Assembly: GCF_028765345.1 (NCBI RefSeq)
Contig: NZ_JARAJZ010000005.1
Span: 217,641 to 281,640 of the forward strand
DNA: 64,000 nucleotides
Origin: Sporolactobacillus sp. CQH2019
GTDB lineage: Bacteria; Bacillota; Bacilli; Bacillales; Sporolactobacillaceae
Direction of reading: 5' to 3'
Positions 36,773-44,835 of the stretch are shown piece by piece. The translations under genes were made by a program, and so were the position numbers. Within the stretch, counting starts at the first letter, position 1. The number at the start of each line of letters is the position of its first letter. The notes below the pieces were generated by a model. The model had not been told where the DNA came from. It was given only the letters and a program-made list of their open reading frames with translations, and ran no database searches.

Positions 36773-37285
36773 ATGGAAATCAATCAGACGAACTACCATA
36801 TTGATGGCATGAACCCATCCGACTGGGATCAGATCCGACAAATTTATCTCGACGGTATAAAAACAGGGTTAGCAACCTTTCAAACCGGGGCCCCGGAATG
36901 GAGCGAATGGGATCAAAGCCATGTGAAGACATGCCGGATTGTCGCACGTTCAGAAGGCTCAATATTGGGATGGGCTGCATTAAGTCCGACCTCGAGCCGT
37001 TGCTGCTATAAAGGAATCGGCGAGATCAGTATTTATATAAGCGATACACGCAAAGGGCAGGGGGTGGGAACAGCGCTTTTAAAATACTTGATTCATGATG
37101 CGGAGGACAATGGCTTTTGGACTTTGCAATCTGCCATCACCCGAGAAAACAAGACAAGTTTAGCGTTGCATGCAAAGTGTGGGTTCAGGGAAATCGGGTT
37201 TCGGGAAAGAATTGCTCAAATGCCCGACGGCTCATGGCACGATGTGATTCTGATGGAGCGCAGAAGCCCGATTATCGGGATATAA
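36773..37285 (+). CDS. GNAT N-acetyltransferase (phosphinothricin acetyltransferase-like)
   Basis: 170-residue GNAT protein with acetyl-CoA binding motif RKGQGVGTALL (about 94-104), preceded by the IGEISIYIS strand, and the C-terminal GFREIGFRERIAQMPDGSWHD pattern that marks the PAT/YwnH-like branch acting on phosphinothricin or methionine sulfone/sulfoximine. Substrate not proven. A purine-rich stretch precedes the ATG. Confidence 0.82.
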   Translation: MEINQTNYHIDGMNPSDWDQIRQIYLDGIKTGLATFQTGAPEWSEWDQSHVKTCRIVARSEGSILGWAALSPTSSRCCYKGIGEISIYISDTRKGQGVGTALLKYLIHDAEDNGFWTLQSAITRENKTSLALHAKCGFREIGFRERIAQMPDGSWHDVILMERRSPIIGI

Positions 37286-37297
37286 ACAAAATGAGTA

Positions 37298-37333
37298 AAA
37301 AATGGCCGACTTGCGATGAGCCGGCCGTTTTTA
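37298..37333. terminator. Terminator between the acetyltransferase gene and the arsB fragment
   Basis: GGCCGACT pairs with AGCCGGCC (one mismatch), A-tract upstream and GTTTTT downstream. Confidence 0.7.
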
Positions 37334-37354
37334 TTAAAAAGTTTTTGATCCGAT

Positions 37355-37645
37355 TCAAGCAAACAGCAGTACAGAAAGATAAACACCGATCAAGGTGAGC
37401 AACAGAACAGGCAGGGTAATAACAACACCGATTTTAAAATACTGTCCCCACCTGATTTTGACGCCCTTTTCGGACAGCACATGCAGCCACAGCAGGGTGG
37501 CCAGTGAGCCAATCGGCGTCATTTTCGGACCCAGATCGGCACCGACCCCGTTCGCATAAACCAGTGCCCGGCGCATCAAACCCGTCATCGGAGTGGCATC
37601 GATCGAGAGGGCATTAATCATCACCGTCGGCATATTGTTCATCAA
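37355..37645 (-). pseudogene. arsB: Truncated arsenite efflux pump ArsB (C-terminal quarter)
   Basis: 96 codons matching only the C-terminus of Ars[42 protein letters not shown] and a final membrane helix. A complete ArsB has about 430 residues; the reading frame stops (TAG) immediately upstream of the first conserved residues and the flank becomes AT-rich, so about three quarters of the gene is deleted. Not a functional pump. Confidence 0.85.
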
Positions 37646-37666
37646 CTATATTTCGATATCTTTATA

Positions 37667-37882
37667 TTAAAATACGCTTATATATTTTGCAAGCAACCGA
37701 TCTTGGCCAGTCCAAAAGGGGAGCAGGATCAAAAAATCTTTTGCAGCGTAACTATCATAGGCAGTACTCATTGATCCGTCAAATTTACCGCGGTAGATTA
37801 AAAATTCAGATAAATTAAAAGCTAAGCCGAAAGGAAGGAGGACGGCGAGCAGGTAGGTAAAAAGCGAGGACAGTGCATGACA
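37667..37882 (-). pseudogene. Membrane-protein fragment without a start
   Basis: A minus-strand frame open for about 71 codons between TGA (37883-37885) and TAA (37667), with a convincing hydrophobic helix (SLFTYLLAVLLPFGLAF) and a second (KDFLILLPFWTG). There is no ATG, GTG or TTG with a ribosome site near the 5' end. I read it as the tail of a lost membrane protein; the family is unknown. Confidence 0.45.
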
Positions 37883-37965
37883 TCATGATTTTTTCTCAGG
37901 CAAGTCGATGCGGTGGTACGGATCCAGGAATAATTGCCTGCTTGTCAGGAAAAGAGATAAAGCAA

Positions 37966-38163
37966 ATGAATGAAATAATGGGTAAGTAAAGTCAGTCAGA
38001 AAGACTGTTAAAATTTAAAGTGATTTATTTTAGCGATATCGTTTCAGATTATGTTGTTTTTGACAGATCTACATTTCAGATTTTAATGAAATGAAATGAA
38101 TCGGCGGCGTGGGAACCATCGATAGAAAATGTAAAAATCTTTGAGTTTGAATCTGATATTTAA
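37966..38163 (+). pseudogene. Small gene interrupted by two stop codons
   Basis: Reading from ATG 37966, the frame gives seven codons, TAA, then a coherent stretch LLKFKVIYFSDIVSDYVVF, TGA, then AAWEPSIENVKIFEFESDI and a final TAA. The three pieces share one frame and have a soluble beta-rich look, so two nonsense changes in one gene is the simplest reading. Product unknown. Its last 22 bases are duplicated downstream. Confidence 0.45.
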
Positions 38164-38201
38164 TGAGTTTGAATCTGATATTTAAAAGGATATTTAAAAG
38201 G
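38142..38201 (+). repeat. Nested tandem duplications
   Basis: A 22-base unit beginning TGAGTTTGAATC is present twice in tandem (38142-38163, 38164-38185); its end overlaps a second exact tandem pair, ATATTTAAAAGG at 38178-38189 and 38190-38201. They look like slippage products at the end of the broken gene. Confidence 0.9.
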
Positions 38202-38291
38202 ATGAAGAAAGTGCAAAAGAAAATATGATCTGCAGATTTGTGACACGAGAATCATTGATAGAAAGAGGAGCATTTTCACTGCCCTAGATTA

Positions 38292-38317
38292 CTGCGTAAA
38301 ATATAATTTTGACGAAG
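38292..38317. other. Candidate dif-like recombination site upstream of xerS
   Basis: CTGCGTAAAA and TTTTGACGAAG form an imperfect inverted repeat around TATAA, with arms unequal by one base. Streptococcal/lactococcal difSL sites, as I recall them, also have unequal arms around a TATAATTTT centre and lie just upstream of xerS. This site is 75 bases before the xerS start. Tentative, because the region is AT-rich and it overlaps the promoter. Confidence 0.35.
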
Positions 38318-38337
38318 TAATATCCTCGTGTTAAAAT
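38309..38337 (+). promoter_or_regulatory. Promoter for xerS
   Basis: TTGACG, 17-base spacer, TAAAAT, about 55 bases before the xerS start codon. Confidence 0.65.
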
Positions 38338-38391
38338 AAAAACTGATTTCTCCCTAGTTAATGCATTTTTATTTTTATGGAGGTGTTTTCA

Positions 38392-39507
38392 ATGGCCGAT
38401 GAACGCAACCGCCGACTTTACGACCGTATTGATGAAAAAACGGCTGAATTGCCGTGGTATGTCCGAGAGTACGTCGACAAGAAAATGCGGACGATGTCGC
38501 CGAGATCACTGCTTAATTACTGCCATGATTATTTAATCTTCTTTGACTGGCTGCTCGCTGAAGGTTTTTTCACCGGCAAGCGCACAGAAATTCCGCTGGA
38601 TTGTCTGGAGTCGCTGACCCCGCAGTCTGTGGAAAATTTTCTTTCCTATTTGCAATTTCGGCTGCATAATGACAAATTCACAATCAACCGCAAGCTTTCC
38701 GCACTGAAATCACTATTCAACTATCTGCAGAACGTCGCTGAAACACCCGATCTCAAGCCCTATCTGCTGCGCAATGTCATGGCTAAAATTGCTTTTAACA
38801 AAATAAAAGAAGACCAGGAAACAATCGCCCAGAAAATGGCCGGAAAAATTCTTTGGAATGATGAATACGAACAATTTCGCTGTTTTGTCGCCCGCGACTA
38901 CCGCGATGTAGTAAAAGATAACCGGAAGCTGCTTCATTTCCACAGCCAAAACGCTGAACGCGACACAGCGATCGTTTCCCTCATATTAGGGTCGGGACTC
39001 CGCCTTTCCGAAGTCGTCGGCCTGGATGTCAGCGATGTTGACTTCAAAAAACGAATGGTCCGTGTCATTCGCAAGGGAAACAAGGAGCAGTACGTCTTTT
39101 TCAGTGAACAGGCCAGCCTCGATCTTGAGGATTATCTGAATGTCCGCGCTAAAAAATACCATCTGCCGTCATCCAATAAAGCCTTATTTGTTTCTGCACC
39201 CATGGGTCCAAAGGATACAACACGGCGGCTCAGCCCGCGGGCCATTGAAAATCTGGTAAAAAAATACGCAACGGCTTTCGGCAAACCGTCGCTGTCGGTA
39301 CATAAATTGCGGCATTCTTTTGCGACACGCTATCAGGCCGAGAATAACGATATTCCGAAGCTGCGCCGTCAACTGGGGCATTCGTCCGTTCAGACGACGA
39401 TGATCTATACACATTTGTCTAACGATGAACTGAAAAAAGCCGTGGATCATATGGACGATCACTTCGACAATCAGGAACCGTTTCCCGAAGAAAAGCAATC
39501 GGATTAA
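38392..39507 (+). CDS. xerS: Tyrosine recombinase XerS
   Basis: 371 residues: N-terminal SAM-like core-binding domain (about 20-120) and catalytic domain with Arg204 (GSGLRLSEV), Lys228, His304-x-x-Arg307, His330 (LGHSS) and nucleophile Tyr339. The length, a long 125-200 linker with KILWNDEYEQF, and overall pattern fit the single-recombinase XerS of streptococci rather than XerC/XerD (about 300). XerS resolves chromosome dimers at the terminus. ATG has GGAGGTG 7 bases upstream. Gene strand bias switches at this locus. Confidence 0.85.
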   Translation: MADERNRRLYDRIDEKTAELPWYVREYVDKKMRTMSPRSLLNYCHDYLIFFDWLLAEGFFTGKRTEIPLDCLESLTPQSVENFLSYLQFRLHNDKFTINRKLSALKSLFNYLQNVAETPDLKPYLLRNVMAKIAFNKIKEDQETIAQKMAGKILWNDEYEQFRCFVARDYRDVVKDNRKLLHFHSQNAERDTAIVSLILGSGLRLSEVVGLDVSDVDFKKRMVRVIRKGNKEQYVFFSEQASLDLEDYLNVRAKKYHLPSSNKALFVSAPMGPKDTTRRLSPRAIENLVKKYATAFGKPSLSVHKLRHSFATRYQAENNDIPKLRRQLGHSSVQTTMIYTHLSNDELKKAVDHMDDHFDNQEPFPEEKQSD

Positions 39508-39571
39508 CGGGAGACGGATTCCCTTCCCTCTTTTTCTCAGTCCAGTTTACATAATATAATTTATGTACTCT

Positions 39572-40030
39572 TTAATTAACCGTTTTCTGAATGCCGCCGC
39601 GTGCCAAAATAATCTTCGTCCGCTCGTCAAGCTCTTCCGGTAAATGCCGAAAATCAAAAAATTTCAGCTCCAGGCTCTCACCGTCATTCATCGCCAGTTC
39701 CCCCGTCGCCCTGTTCGTTTCATAGGCAACGATTACATTAAAGACTTCATCATCATTCGGATATTTAAAATAAAATTCCCGGCCTGAAAAAACGGCAACA
39801 AATACCAGCTCTTCTGTGGTCAATCCGGTTTCTTCAAATAACTCGCGCCTGGCGGTCTGTTCAAACGACTCACCGAGTTCCATGGCACCTCCCGGCAGCC
39901 CCCACTCTTTTGTATCCGACCGTAATTGAAGCAATATTTCTCTCTTATCATTGAAAACCAGGATGGTTGCCCCTGCGATAATTAGCGGACGATGTCCGAT
40001 CAGCTCCCGCAGTTCCTGAACATAATCCAT
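39572..40030 (-). CDS. Nudix hydrolase
   Basis: 152 residues with a full Nudix box at 48-70 (G-x5-E-x7-REL-x-EE-x-GL). The enzyme hydrolyses a nucleoside diphosphate linked to another moiety; substrate unknown. GGAGGAGGGGG lies just upstream of ATG. Convergent with xerS, no clear terminator between them. Confidence 0.88.
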   Translation of the reverse strand: MDYVQELRELIGHRPLIIAGATILVFNDKREILLQLRSDTKEWGLPGGAMELGESFEQTARRELFEETGLTTEELVFVAVFSGREFYFKYPNDDEVFNVIVAYETNRATGELAMNDGESLELKFFDFRHLPEELDERTKIILARGGIQKTVN

Positions 40031-40105
40031 GATGAACCCCCTCCTCCATTGAGCGGCTTGTTCTTATATATCTTTTATATCTTTTATTTATGTCGGCAGA
40101 ACTGT

Positions 40106-40906
40106 TTATCTGCTCCGTTTTATGATCTTCCCAAAGCCGCCGGTTTTTATTTTGGGAGGAGAATTGTTTTTCGGTATTGAAATAGTTGAACTCTTGGGTG
40201 CAACTTTATTGGAACCGGAGCCGCTGTTTGCTTTAAAAATTTTCCCTGTACTCTTTTCAACAGAACGGACAGCCTGCCCCATATCTTTTGAAACGCTCGT
40301 TCCTATTTTCGACAGTGTACTTGAAACGGTATTTGAATTGCTGCCGGAATTGCTGCGCCGGATGATCGATCCCGTCGTCTGCTTCGTTATCGGAGGAATC
40401 ACCTTTTTCTCCTGTACCGTCGGCCGGCGGTATTTCGATGCGGACGGATAGGTTTTGCTGTTTGTATAGCCCCGATAATTTCCTACAGCGTTCTGACCCA
40501 GTTGAAAGATCTGATCAAGCAGAACCGCCGACAGATATCCCTTCAGAAAAGATGAACTGTAGTTATTGTCTACGAATGCTTTGTTGCTGACCTCAATCAC
40601 GGTATTGTTCGGGTTCTTCTTGTCTTTTTGAATATCATAAAGCTCATTGGAATAAACCAGGAACATTTGCTGACTGTCCGTCTTAGACATCTGTTCCGGT
40701 TTCCTTTGACCGCTTAATTTTTTGGCCACTTCCGGAACGGTCTGGTTATCGGCCTGATAGATGTACGACTCCTGATTGCCGTTTTTAGAGACGGAGAGCA
40801 GCGGATAGCCGCCGACAGCGGACTGCCCGGAACATCCGGCTAGTATGGAAGCCCCAAGTACCAGAACCAGGACGATTTTTAAGGCGTTTGACAATTGTCT
40901 GAACAT
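40106..40906 (-). CDS. DUF4247 lipoprotein
   Basis: 266 residues with a lipoprotein signal peptide (hydrophobic 9-22, lipobox LAGC) and a DUF4247 domain (about 30-145), followed by a long basic Ser/Asn/Lys-rich tail. DUF4247 proteins are usually coded beside DUF4178 and PspA proteins, as here. Function unknown; likely membrane-surface. The ATG at 40906 is preferred over a TTG two codons earlier. The gap to the DUF4178 gene is 27 bases. Confidence 0.78.
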   Translation of the reverse strand: MFRQLSNALKIVLVLVLGASILAGCSGQSAVGGYPLLSVSKNGNQESYIYQADNQTVPEVAKKLSGQRKPEQMSKTDSQQMFLVYSNELYDIQKDKKNPNNTVIEVSNKAFVDNNYSSSFLKGYLSAVLLDQIFQLGQNAVGNYRGYTNSKTYPSASKYRRPTVQEKKVIPPITKQTTGSIIRRSNSGSNSNTVSSTLSKIGTSVSKDMGQAVRSVEKSTGKIFKANSGSGSNKVAPKSSTISIPKNNSPPKIKTGGFGKIIKRSR

Positions 40907-40933
40907 GCTCAACGCTTCTTTCTGCTCATGACT

Positions 40934-41437
40934 TCATGATTGAATGATTTTGACTTCCATCGGCAGCACAGTTTCCCCTTCATATAACATAATCCGGCCT
41001 GCCTGCCATTCAATACGCAGCAGCTTGCGATCGTCAGATTCAAAATCCCAGAGATACCGTTCATCCGAAGACGGAAAAGAGGTATCCCCTGACGCATGAG
41101 CCGCGCCGACTGCCTGATCTCCCATATGATACAGAGTCCCGTCCATTTCAATCGTCGTTGGAACTTCACTGATATCTTCGAGGCGGCCATCGATAGCTTC
41201 AAAGAGTGCCAGATCCAATGTTTCCCGCTTGGCTACCTGCATATATTTGACCGTGCTTCCGTCCTTTAAAGTTAAAAAAACCTCCTGGCGCTGCGGGAAA
41301 AACGTTCTGCCGGCCACCGTATAACTTGAAAATGAGATATCGACAATATCGCCTACCGACAACGTGTAGGGCGTCTTTTCGACGATTGCCGGTTCCGTTT
41401 TTTTGACTAAGTTGATGATTCGGCGAAAAACTGACAT
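40934..41437 (-). CDS. DUF4178 family protein
   Basis: 167 residues, soluble beta-rich; the LSVGDIVDISFSSYTVAGR start and WDFESDDRKLLRIEWQ end match DUF4178. Function unknown. Coded between pspA and the DUF4247 lipoprotein. AGGAG precedes ATG by six to seven bases. Probably cytoplasmic, membrane stress or envelope-related by context only. Confidence 0.78.
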   Translation of the reverse strand: MSVFRRIINLVKKTEPAIVEKTPYTLSVGDIVDISFSSYTVAGRTFFPQRQEVFLTLKDGSTVKYMQVAKRETLDLALFEAIDGRLEDISEVPTTIEMDGTLYHMGDQAVGAAHASGDTSFPSSDERYLWDFESDDRKLLRIEWQAGRIMLYEGETVLPMEVKIIQS

Positions 41438-41601
41438 TATTTTCTCCTCTCAATCTGCCTTAAACTGCCTTAAAAATTTTGGCCTCGTACCCATAACGAA
41501 GCCTTCTTGTGACGGCGTGACAGCCGGAACAGTTTCATGCCGGACGCGGCGCTTATGTTCGGCCGCTCAAACTGGCTTGCCGTTTGGCCGTTTGTTTGAT
41601 G

Positions 41602-41653
41602 GTAAAAATAAAGCCGGCAGCCGTCTATTAAAAATCTGTTCGGCATGCCGGCT
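41602..41653 (-). terminator. Terminator directly after pspA
   Basis: On the minus strand AGCCGGCA pairs with TGCCGGCT, with GCCG/CGGC inside after a one-base bulge, followed by TTATTTTT. It separates pspA from DUF4178-DUF4247, so the latter pair depends on readthrough or its own promoter. Confidence 0.72.
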
Positions 41654-41689
41654 CTCCGCTCGCTTATTTCTTGTTGCCTTTGGGCCCTT

Positions 41690-42355
41690 TTACTTTTTGT
41701 GCTGCTCGATCAGCCGGGCAAGCTCATCTTCCACTTTTTTATCCTTGCCCAGGTTCTCAAACTCTTCATCTATGGACTTGTCTTTTTTGTAGACTTCGCC
41801 GCTTGCTTCCGCCTCGGCTTCCATCTGCAATGTCTTCTCTTCCATGCGTTTCAGACCGGCCATTGCTGTGTTTGAATCAAAGCCTGACATAGTCTCGTTA
41901 ATATTTTTCTGCGCCCTTGCCGCATTGACCCTGGCAACAAGCGTTTCCCGCTTGTCTTTGAGTGCAGCGACTTGTTTGCGCATCTCGTCAAGCTTCTCGC
42001 GGAGATTTTCCGAAGCCGCCTTGTTTTGCTCATAACGTTCCTTATATTCATTCACTTTCTGTTCGGCATGCTGTTTATCTTCAATGACTCTTCTCGCAAG
42101 ATCAAGATTGCCCTCCTCAACGGCAATATGGGCCTGTTTCTCACGTTTTGCGACCAGTTCGGACTGTTCTTCATAAAGAGCCTTGAATTTTTTCTCAAGA
42201 GCAATTTGCGCCGCAACGCTTTTTTCAGCATCCAGTACGTCTTCCTGCATATCACGCAAGTACTGATCCGTCATTTTGATCGGATCTTCCGCTTTTTCAA
42301 TCAAAGCATACACATTGGAAACGGCTAAATCGCGCAATCTCTTAAAAATGGACAT
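41690..42355 (-). CDS. PspA/IM30 family membrane-stress protein
   Basis: 221 residues, almost wholly coiled-coil, beginning MSIFKRLRDLAVSNVYALIEKAEDPIKM, the typical amphipathic membrane-binding helix of PspA/IM30 (ESCRT-III-like) proteins. Such proteins form oligomers on stressed membranes. GGAGGG lies 7 bases before the ATG; a longer in-frame start has no conserved sequence. First gene of the DUF4178/DUF4247 group. Confidence 0.9.
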   Translation of the reverse strand: MSIFKRLRDLAVSNVYALIEKAEDPIKMTDQYLRDMQEDVLDAEKSVAAQIALEKKFKALYEEQSELVAKREKQAHIAVEEGNLDLARRVIEDKQHAEQKVNEYKERYEQNKAASENLREKLDEMRKQVAALKDKRETLVARVNAARAQKNINETMSGFDSNTAMAGLKRMEEKTLQMEAEAEASGEVYKKDKSIDEEFENLGKDKKVEDELARLIEQHKK

Positions 42356-42625
42356 CCAATTACCCTCCGATTCAGTTGATCTCATTTTTTATTTCTGAAA
42401 GGCAAAATCAAAAATGACAGATCACTTTTCATGGCCTTATATTCTTATAATAACGCCTTTCCGCAAACGATGAAAAGCCTTTTTTTGTCTTTTTACAAAA
42501 GCTTATGCCATTGTTTGTCTGCATTCATTTAATCGAAAACGGTGTCTGAATAATGAGCGTATATCAGGCATTTTCCTATAAAAAATATCGGCAGACGGCC
42601 ACAGACAGAATCGCGCTGCGGACTG

Positions 42626-43162
42626 TCATATATCAAGAAACTCGCCGTCCCTGATCTCATGAAGGGCACGGTAAAGATCGCCGGGCACATGCCCGGCAAG
42701 CATGTCGATCGAATCATAAACTTCCAGCCGGCGGATATCCGGAACATCCTCTTCTTTAGAGATCTGAATGCTCTTTTTATTTTCTCCCGCGAGCCTCTCC
42801 ATAATCCTTTTCTCAAGCTCCCGTTCAATTGATTGCTCCAAAGGAATTTTTTTCTCCTCGGTGATTAGAACGGCGTAACGCCCGTGCACCGTTTCATAAA
42901 CAATATAATTCGTCATCCGTTCGTCGGCATCGTCATAAACACTGGCGGATGCCAATTCCCGGCCGATAAATCGTTTCCTTTTATAAAAACCGTTTTCTCC
43001 TTCTAATACATCCACCTGCTCAAATCCCTTTCCCTCGCCAATTTTGACAAAGTAACGCAGCGCCTGAACAATGGTAGCCGACAAATTATTTCCCGAAACT
43101 TTCTGAGCTTGATCAAAAACCTGCAGATCGGCATCCGGAACATAAATCGTTTTATTCGGCAT
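42626..43162 (-). CDS. EXLDI-type protein with ribbon-helix-helix N-terminus
   Basis: 178 residues. The N-terminus (KTIYVPDADLQVFDQAQK... then a SATIVQALRYFV helix) fits a ribbon-helix-helix DNA-binding fold; the C-terminus ends EFLDI, the hallmark of the EXLDI protein family. The middle is a beta-rich domain (YVIYETVHGRYAVLIT-like). Function unknown; probably a regulator. AGAGGAAG lies 7 bases before ATG 43162. A 16-base palindrome overlaps its likely promoter. Confidence 0.75.
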   Translation of the reverse strand: MPNKTIYVPDADLQVFDQAQKVSGNNLSATIVQALRYFVKIGEGKGFEQVDVLEGENGFYKRKRFIGRELASASVYDDADERMTNYIVYETVHGRYAVLITEEKKIPLEQSIERELEKRIMERLAGENKKSIQISKEEDVPDIRRLEVYDSIDMLAGHVPGDLYRALHEIRDGEFLDI

Positions 43163-43205
43163 GGGCAACTTCCTCTCATTTGGGATTTGGATCTAAACTA
43201 TTCAG

Positions 43206-43223
43206 ATTATATTTATAAATATA
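43206..43223 (-). promoter_or_regulatory. Palindromic candidate operator over the EXLDI gene -10
   Basis: TATATTTATAAATATA (43208-43223) is a perfect 16-base palindrome, and minus-strand TATAAT (43211 to 43206) overlaps its end, about 45 bases before the start codon. Ribbon-helix-helix proteins bind short AT-rich palindromes, so autoregulation is plausible. Confidence 0.45.
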
Positions 43224-43654
43224 CACGATATATACGTATAATGGAAGGAGAACATATGTACATTGTCTGCATATGTATGCGCAATTTATATGTATAAGCC
43301 GATATGCCGAGATTATTTATTGACGCAAAGACCGGCCGGATGATTGCCGACATGACGGACAAAGTCTCCTGATCCATCTTCCAATCCATTGATTCGTTTA
43401 CGATCCATTCTTCAGAATTTCTATTTTGAATTCGAAGCATGTTACGTTAAAAAAAAGAGCGGAGATGTGGGAAGATCGGATTGGAGCAATTTGTCGATCA
43501 TAAAATAATTATGTAAACTATGCAGCTGTTTTTTAAATGGAAAGCACACCCTTAGTTAAAGCATTGCTGCCCTGTATTTAACAGCAGCCGGAAGATCCCG
43601 GCCCCGTCAATGACCGGTCTTCTTTCCGGATATTTTTGTCCGGCTTATTTCCGT
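43224..43654. other. AT-rich gene-free stretch
   Basis: About 430 bases between the EXLDI gene and the arsC remnant. Includes repeated CATATGTA octamers at about 43254 and 43270. Open frames present are short and show no family resemblance or ribosome site; a hairpin-like CCGG..CCGG element lies near 43600-43645. Confidence 0.4.
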
Positions 43655-44045
43655 TCAAGGGTTTAATGATTTTTCTTCCTCCGCAAACTGTTTGATCCGT
43701 TTTTCAATGCCATCCCGGACACGCTGAAATACGGCCTGCTTTTCTGCCTCTGTGCCCTGTGCCTTTGCCGGATCCTCGAAGCCCCAGTGTTCCCGCCTGA
43801 CCTGTGAGAGGTCATCGGTCACCGTTTTCTTCTGTATCGCCGCACAAAGTGACGACCCGATAAGCCTGATTGAGCAGGTTCCTGTCGATCAGCTTGGATG
43901 TTTGCTGCGAGATATCAATACCTGCTTCTTTCATTGCCTCTACAGCATTTGGATTGAGCCCGTGTGCCTCAATGCCGGCCGAACACAAAATGATGCCTGG
44001 GCCCCGTTTTGAATCGCCGAATAAGCGAATACACAAATTAAACAA
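43655..44045 (-). pseudogene. arsC: Arsenate reductase ArsC remnant
   Basis: Thioredoxin-coupled ArsC pieces: [26 protein letters not shown] and [12 protein letters not shown] in one frame, then after a frame change near 43812 the C-terminal [18 protein letters not shown] helix region ending at TGA 43655. The N-terminal P-loop with the nucleophilic Cys (CTGNSCR in B. subtilis) is absent and the CP-containing loop after CGD is lost. It cannot be an active reductase. Confidence 0.8.
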
Positions 44046-44055
44046 ACGTTTAATT
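44036..44055. promoter_or_regulatory. 20-base perfect inverted repeat
   Basis: AATTAAAC-AAAC-GTTTAATT with 8-base arms, at the truncated 5' end of the arsC remnant and about 65 bases past the marR stop. Could be a regulator binding site left from the lost operon. Confidence 0.35.
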
Positions 44056-44118
44056 AAAACAGTGCAGATCCTCTAATCGATATTATTGGGCAAATCGGCT
44101 TTTCCATCTGCCTATTCC

Positions 44119-44559
44119 TTATTCACGATTCACTTTTTTCAGCAGTTTCAATAATTGTTTTCGTTCCTTTTTTGTCAGTGTCTGAAACAATGAGGCCTGG
44201 AACGCTTCTTGCATGGGCAGAATTTCATTGAACAGGACTGTCCCCTTTTCGGTAAGCGACAGATACTTTGTCTTCCATTCCTGTTCCCTGATAATATATC
44301 CGGCATCTTCCATCTTTCGCAGGATCTGTGTAATATTCCCTTTTGTTACCATCAGTTTCTCAGCCAGTTCTTTCTGAGAAAGGCGGGCATGGGAACCGAT
44401 CAGAGTCAGGACATCAAACTGAGCACTGCTCAGATGCCACTCTCTTAGAAATTCATTAGACCGCCGGAAGCGGCTGATGTATGACCTGGACAGATTAGAC
44501 CAAAGCCGTACACCCAGCCGTTTTTCTTTCACTGAAAAATGTTCCTCTTCTTCCTGCAC
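44119..44559 (-). CDS. MarR-family transcriptional regulator
   Basis: 146-residue winged-helix regulator: dimerisation helices at both ends, recognition helix in LSQKELAEKLMVTKGNITQILRKMEDAGYI (about 58-88) and the beta-wing EQEWKTKYLSLTEKG. Start is GTG with GGAGGAGGGAG a few bases upstream. A palindrome ATTTGATCAAAT about 80 bases upstream may be its operator. No obvious target gene adjoins it, as the neighbour is the arsC remnant. Confidence 0.85.
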   Translation of the reverse strand: MQEEEEHFSVKEKRLGVRLWSNLSRSYISRFRRSNEFLREWHLSSAQFDVLTLIGSHARLSQKELAEKLMVTKGNITQILRKMEDAGYIIREQEWKTKYLSLTEKGTVLFNEILPMQEAFQASLFQTLTKKERKQLLKLLKKVNRE

Positions 44560-44639
44560 CGGTTGCTCCCTCCTCCGCCCTGCTCATTTCGATTTCTAAC
44601 GAACGCTTTGATTAACATCAGTTTATATGTAAACCTATT

Positions 44640-44651
44640 ATTTGATCAAAT
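44640..44651. promoter_or_regulatory. Palindrome upstream of marR
   Basis: ATTTGATCAAAT, perfect 12-base palindrome in the AT-rich marR upstream region; candidate MarR operator. Confidence 0.35.
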
Positions 44652-44835
44652 CATTTGCCCGGCTTCCATGGTCAGCATTGCTGGACAAAAGAAAAGGCCG
44701 AAAAACAAATCCTTTTCAAAACGCTTCGCCGCCGGCGCTGCCCCGTCGCTCAACTTTATTTTATAGAAAATATCTTTCTATTTCACTTAATGGATTAATA
44801 GAAGATCGGCTTTTGCTTAAAATTCATCACGGCGT

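Noticed and set aside
38218-38345. Two overlapping short plus-strand frames before xerS
   Set aside because: Both are under 35 codons, in different frames and overlap the xerS promoter; no way to tell coding from chance.
43254-43280. CRISPR-like spaced CATATGTA repeats
   Set aside because: Only two short copies; no repeat-spacer array and no cas genes in the window.
43213-43440. 75-codon minus-strand ORF upstream of the EXLDI gene
   Set aside because: No ribosome site, AT-driven composition and no family resemblance.
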